A stretch of DNA of 64,000 nucleotides from a bacterium (GTDB lineage: Bacteria > Bacillota > Bacilli > Lactobacillales > Streptococcaceae): the NCBI GenBank assembly GCA_905221345.1, contig CAJNCW010000001.1, forward strand, positions 248,001 to 312,000. Reading direction: 5' to 3'. A program made the translations under genes and the position numbers. How positions within the stretch are numbered: the stretch's first letter is position 1; each line of letters begins with the position of its first letter. This document shows positions 60,921 to 64,000 of this stretch, in pieces. The notes beneath the pieces are model-generated. The model searched no databases. It saw nothing but the letters and a program-made list of their open reading frames with translations, and was not told where the DNA came from.

Positions 60921-62579
60921 TTAGTCTTCTTCGACCATAACTTTATCAGCCAGAAATTCGAATCCTTCTGGAATCAAGCTCTCTTCTTCTACCTCTTGCT
61001 CAGCTTGAGAAGACTTGTTTTTAGCTGAAAAGGCTGCTCGAACCTCTTTCCATTCCTCTAGGGAAATAGCCAGAATCTCAGGGGAAAATCCAGCTGCTTG
61101 GCTGAGAATATTGCCAAACATGGTATTGAGATTATCTCTTTTCATGGTTTGCCCAGCATTGAAATTAGACTCAAAGGCTAAAATAGCATGGTGTTCGTTG
61201 GCTGCAACTGGTTGAGAACCAACGAGAAGAGCCTTATCAGGTCCAGCTAAACTTTCAATCACTTCTCCCCATGCGTTCTGGAGGCGAATCAAGTTTTGCC
61301 GTGCCAATTCAGGATTTTCAACAGCTTCTTGTAGGATAGCTTGAACCTTGTTGCGATCCACTCGATAGACTGTCTTGGAAGTAGCTGGACGGCTAGGAAC
61401 TGGTGCAACTTGTTTAGGAGCTGTTCCAACATTGGCAAGTTCTTGTTTGAGGCGAGCGACTTCCTGTCTTAGTGCAGAAATCTCACTTTCAACAGCTTCT
61501 GAAAGCACTGGTTCAGGCTTAACCTCAGCTAAACGAATGGTCATCATCTCAGCATAAATCTTAGGTTGCAGGCTAGCTTTCATATCTGCCAAGCTCACAG
61601 TCGCTATTCGAATCATTTCAAAGAGACTTTCTTGGGAAAGAGCTAGATTGTCCATAAAAACTGGACTATGATGAGTATTTTCGCCACCTGTCTGAACAAC
61701 TAGTAGATCACGCAAATACTGCAAGAGATCCGTCACAAAACGAGTCATGCTCTTGCCATTTTCAAACAAAAGATTCAAAGAATCAAGCGCTTTTGAAACA
61801 TCCTGCTGAGACAAGGCGGCTACATAGTCATCAAGTGCTGATAGACTAATGGTGCCTGTAATCTCCTCAGAGATAGCTGTAGTTAAAGCATTACCTTGTG
61901 TCAAACTCAAGGCTTGATCCAGAATAGACAAGGCATCCCGCATCCCACCTTCAGCTCGTCTGGCAATGATTTCCACAGCATCTGGTTCAGAACTAATATT
62001 TTCTTTTTCTAAAATATGATGAATATGTGCCGTGATATCTTGCGTTCTAATAGATTTAAACTCAAAACGTTGAACACGTGATAAAATAGTTGCTGGAATC
62101 TTGTGCAATTCGGTGGTCGCCAAGATAAAGACAACATTTTGAGTTGGTTCTTCTAGGGTCTTCAAAAGTGCATTAAAGGCTCCTGTAGACAGCATATGAA
62201 CCTCGTCTATGATATAGACCTTATAACGTGCCAAACTAGGAGCATAGGTGGATTTATCACGAATTTCTCGGATTTCATCAACTCCATTATTCGAAGCCGC
62301 ATCCATTTCGATAACATCTTCTAAGCTACCTTCTGTCACAGCCTGACAGATATAACAGTTATTACATGGTTCTCCGTCCACTTGGTTCGGACAGTTCATA
62401 GCCTTGGCAAAAATCTTGGCTACACTGGTCTTCCCAGTTCCACGAGGGCCCGAGAAAAGATAAGCGTGACTAATCTTTTCCTGCTCAACCGCTTGTTTTA
62501 GGGTTTTAGCCACAACCTCTTGGCCTACCAGTTGTGAAAAAGTCTGGCTTCTATATTTTCGATAAAGTGCTTGATACAT
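60921..62579 (-). CDS. dnaX: DNA polymerase III subunits gamma/tau
   Basis: A 552-residue clamp-loader ATPase. Walker A is GPRGTGKT (44-51), a zinc module is made of Cys63, Cys72, Cys75 and Cys78, and the sensor/DEVHMLS (Walker B) follows. The C-terminal third is the tau region. It loads the sliding clamp and couples polymerase to helicase. The methionine start overlaps the stop of the fRMsr gene by one base (TAATG), so translation is coupled. Confidence 0.97.
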   Translation of the reverse strand: MYQALYRKYRSQTFSQLVGQEVVAKTLKQAVEQEKISHAYLFSGPRGTGKTSVAKIFAKAMNCPNQVDGEPCNNCYICQAVTEGSLEDVIEMDAASNNGVDEIREIRDKSTYAPSLARYKVYIIDEVHMLSTGAFNALLKTLEEPTQNVVFILATTELHKIPATILSRVQRFEFKSIRTQDITAHIHHILEKENISSEPDAVEIIARRAEGGMRDALSILDQALSLTQGNALTTAISEEITGTISLSALDDYVAALSQQDVSKALDSLNLLFENGKSMTRFVTDLLQYLRDLLVVQTGGENTHHSPVFMDNLALSQESLFEMIRIATVSLADMKASLQPKIYAEMMTIRLAEVKPEPVLSEAVESEISALRQEVARLKQELANVGTAPKQVAPVPSRPATSKTVYRVDRNKVQAILQEAVENPELARQNLIRLQNAWGEVIESLAGPDKALLVGSQPVAANEHHAILAFESNFNAGQTMKRDNLNTMFGNILSQAAGFSPEILAISLEEWKEVRAAFSAKNKSSQAEQEVEEESLIPEGFEFLADKVMVEED

Positions 62580-63076
62580 TAGGCTTTCTCCTCAAACATC
62601 GTAAAGTCCCATTCTGTCTTCTCAAGCAAAATAGCGACAAATTGTTTCAAGTAATCACGGTCAACAGCATTGTAATCATCAATAAGTGAAGAATCCAGGT
62701 CTAAGACACCCAGCAATCGACCATTCTTGAGCATGGGAACTACGATTTCACTCTTGGCCATACTATCACAAGAAATGTAGTTTGGATAGGTGCTCACATC
62801 GCCAACTAAAACAGTCTCTTGAAACTCAGCAGCTTCTCCACACACGCCTTTCCCAAGCGGAATGCGAATACAAGAAACACCACCCTGAAAAGGCCCTAAA
62901 ACCAACTCGCTACCATCAAACAGATAAAACCCTGCAAATACAGTATTCGGAAAGCGAGATTTTAGGAGGGCACTAGCATTCGAAAGATTGGCAAGAACGT
63001 TGCTCTCACCCTCTAGTAAATAAGAGAGTTCCTCGTTTAACAATTGATATTGTGATTGTTTTTCTGAATCTAACAT
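62579..63076 (-). CDS. msrC: GAF-domain free methionine-(R)-sulfoxide reductase
   Basis: A 165-residue single GAF-domain protein. Cys69, Cys79 and Cys103 occur with spacings 10 and 24, exactly those of the catalytic and resolving cysteines of fRMsr (E. coli Cys84, Cys94, Cys118). It lies directly upstream of dnaX. It should reduce free methionine-R-sulfoxide, protecting against oxidants such as the hydrogen peroxide mitis-group streptococci make themselves. The symbol is by analogy. Confidence 0.9.
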   Translation of the reverse strand: MLDSEKQSQYQLLNEELSYLLEGESNVLANLSNASALLKSRFPNTVFAGFYLFDGSELVLGPFQGGVSCIRIPLGKGVCGEAAEFQETVLVGDVSTYPNYISCDSMAKSEIVVPMLKNGRLLGVLDLDSSLIDDYNAVDRDYLKQFVAILLEKTEWDFTMFEEKA

Positions 63077-63158
63077 AGAACTATTATATCAAAAATGAGA
63101 AAGAGACAAAAGAAAAATCCCTTGTTTTAAACAAAGGATTTTGAGATTGTCAATTTGA

Positions 63159-64000
63159 TTAAAGTTCGATATCACCGAACAAGTCAGCCATTGAGAATCC
63201 TGTTTGTGTTTCTGGAAGTTCGAAATCACGTTTTTCTTGACGTTTTGGACGACGTGGACGAGCAGCACGTTTTTCTTCTTTTTGTCCTTCTTCTTGAGCT
63301 GGACGTTCTTCAAGAGCTTTGATAGAAAGTGATACGCGTTCTGCGTCAGCGTTAACATCAAGGACTTTAACAGTAACTTCTTGACCAACAGTAAGAGCTT
63401 CTTTTGGATTTTCAATACGTTTGTGTGAAATTTGAGATACGTGAACAAGTCCATCGATACCTGGCAATACTTCAACAAATGCACCGAAGTCAGTCAAACG
63501 TTTAACTGTTCCTTCTACTACATCACCTTTAGCCAATTTTTGCTCAACGCCATCCCATGGTCCAGGTGTTGTTGCTTTAAGTGAAAGTGATACGCGTCCT
63601 TCTTCTTCGTTAAGATCAAGGATCTTCACTTCAATTTCTTCACCAACAGTTACAACTGATTTAGGTGATACGTTACGTTCATGTGACAATTCAGTCAAGT
63701 GAACCAATCCGTCAACACCACCAAGGTCGATGAAAGCACCGAAGCTAGTGATACGAGCAACTTTACCAGTTACTACATCACCAACAGCCAATTTACCGAA
63801 TACTTCAGCACGAGCTGCTGCAGTAGCTGCTTCAACAACTTCACGACGTGAAAGGATGAAGCGGTTTTCTTTAGGATCAACTTCTTTGATTTTAGCATCA
63901 AATTCTTGGCCTACGAAACGTTCAGTGTTACGTACGAAACGAGTATCCAACATTGAAGCTGGGATGAATCCACGAACACCTTCAAATTCTACTGAAAGTC
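63159..64000 (-). CDS. rpsA: 30S ribosomal protein S1 (partial, N-terminus outside the window)
   Basis: The frame runs off the right edge, so only the C-terminal 280 residues are seen. Three S1 repeats are visible in part: VTGKVARITSFGAFIDLGGVD, then VEGTVKRLTDFGAFVEVLPGID, and a preceding partial copy. The end is charged (Lys/Arg-rich) and finishes FSMADLFGDIEL. Low-GC S1 binds mRNA and helps translation initiation, less critically than in E. coli. Highly expressed codon use. The neighbour on the left is fRMsr, 82 bases away. Confidence 0.95.
   Translation of the reverse strand, partial: LSVEFEGVRGFIPASMLDTRFVRNTERFVGQEFDAKIKEVDPKENRFILSRREVVEAATAAARAEVFGKLAVGDVVTGKVARITSFGAFIDLGGVDGLVHLTELSHERNVSPKSVVTVGEEIEVKILDLNEEEGRVSLSLKATTPGPWDGVEQKLAKGDVVEGTVKRLTDFGAFVEVLPGIDGLVHVSQISHKRIENPKEALTVGQEVTVKVLDVNADAERVSLSIKALEERPAQEEGQKEEKRAARPRRPKRQEKRDFELPETQTGFSMADLFGDIEL

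Overview
The window reads as a chromosomal segment of a mitis-group Streptococcus (S. mitis / S. oralis type). The evidence is the protein set (ComX-box dprA, SufCDSUB, SrtA encoded directly after gyrA, ahrC-recN-lepA block, SPJ_0845-type micro-ORF), gene lengths matching those I know from pneumococcus and relatives, low-GC codon use and AAGGAG-type ribosome sites. GyrA has Ser81/Glu85 (numbering from MQDKN) and Gly114; as far as I recall, Gly114 is commoner in S. mitis/oralis than in S. pneumoniae, so I lean to a commensal. Species cannot be fixed from this window alone.

Layout. 1-934: end of a bacteriocin-type (lactococcin 972 group-like) membrane protein plus its ABC ATPase, closed by a terminator. 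1039-3930 (minus): PspC-domain protein, SprT-like protein, Tex. 4067-5919 (plus): 43-aa SPJ_0845-type protein, permease and TIGR03943-like partner, translationally packed. 5936-6350: a convergent terminator and a compact minus-strand transcription unit whose only ORF encodes a 16-residue aromatic peptide. 6604-13221 (minus): ribF, smc, rnc, tRNA-Arg(CCG), guaC. 13488-17900 (minus): four-gene envelope module (lipoprotein, TPM protein, zinc-ribbon membrane protein, SPFH/zinc-ribbon protein) resembling ydjGHI of Bacillus. 17901-18737: a long non-coding stretch with a strong terminator and a 15-bp x 9 tandem repeat. 18738-24643 (minus): leucine operon leuA-leuB-DUF1294-leuC-leuD plus a YrdC/YciO-like gene, preceded by a leader peptide with three consecutive Leu codons and an attenuator hairpin.

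24728-39540 (minus): housekeeping genes: MmcQ/YjbR protein, cutC, DUF454 protein, topA, dprA (with a ComX box), lepA, a calcineurin-like phosphatase, recN, argR/ahrC, tlyA, ispA, xseB, xseA, udk, truB. 39614-44551 (minus): an accessory-looking block of three tandem paralogous membrane/TPR-like proteins, an AT-rich five-to-six-helix membrane protein and a DUF2130 coiled-coil/nuclease-like protein. 44646-50284 (minus): an O-acetylhomoserine sulfhydrylase-type gene, a formate/nitrite transporter, srtA and gyrA. 50478-51464 (plus): ldh. 51594-53805: hup, degV, yitT-like. 53828-60546 (minus): amino-acid permease and the SufCDSUB Fe-S assembly operon. 60699-64000 (minus): DUF3272, dnaX, free-methionine-R-sulfoxide reductase, and rpsA cut by the window edge.

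The most interesting elements are the 16-aa aromatic peptide unit at 6226-6276, the Psp/YdjGHI-like module without a pspA, the in-frame stop-codon repeat array after the YrdC-like gene, the leu attenuator, and the tandemly duplicated membrane/TPR family next to DUF2130. No CRISPR array, insertion sequence, prophage or rRNA operon was seen.
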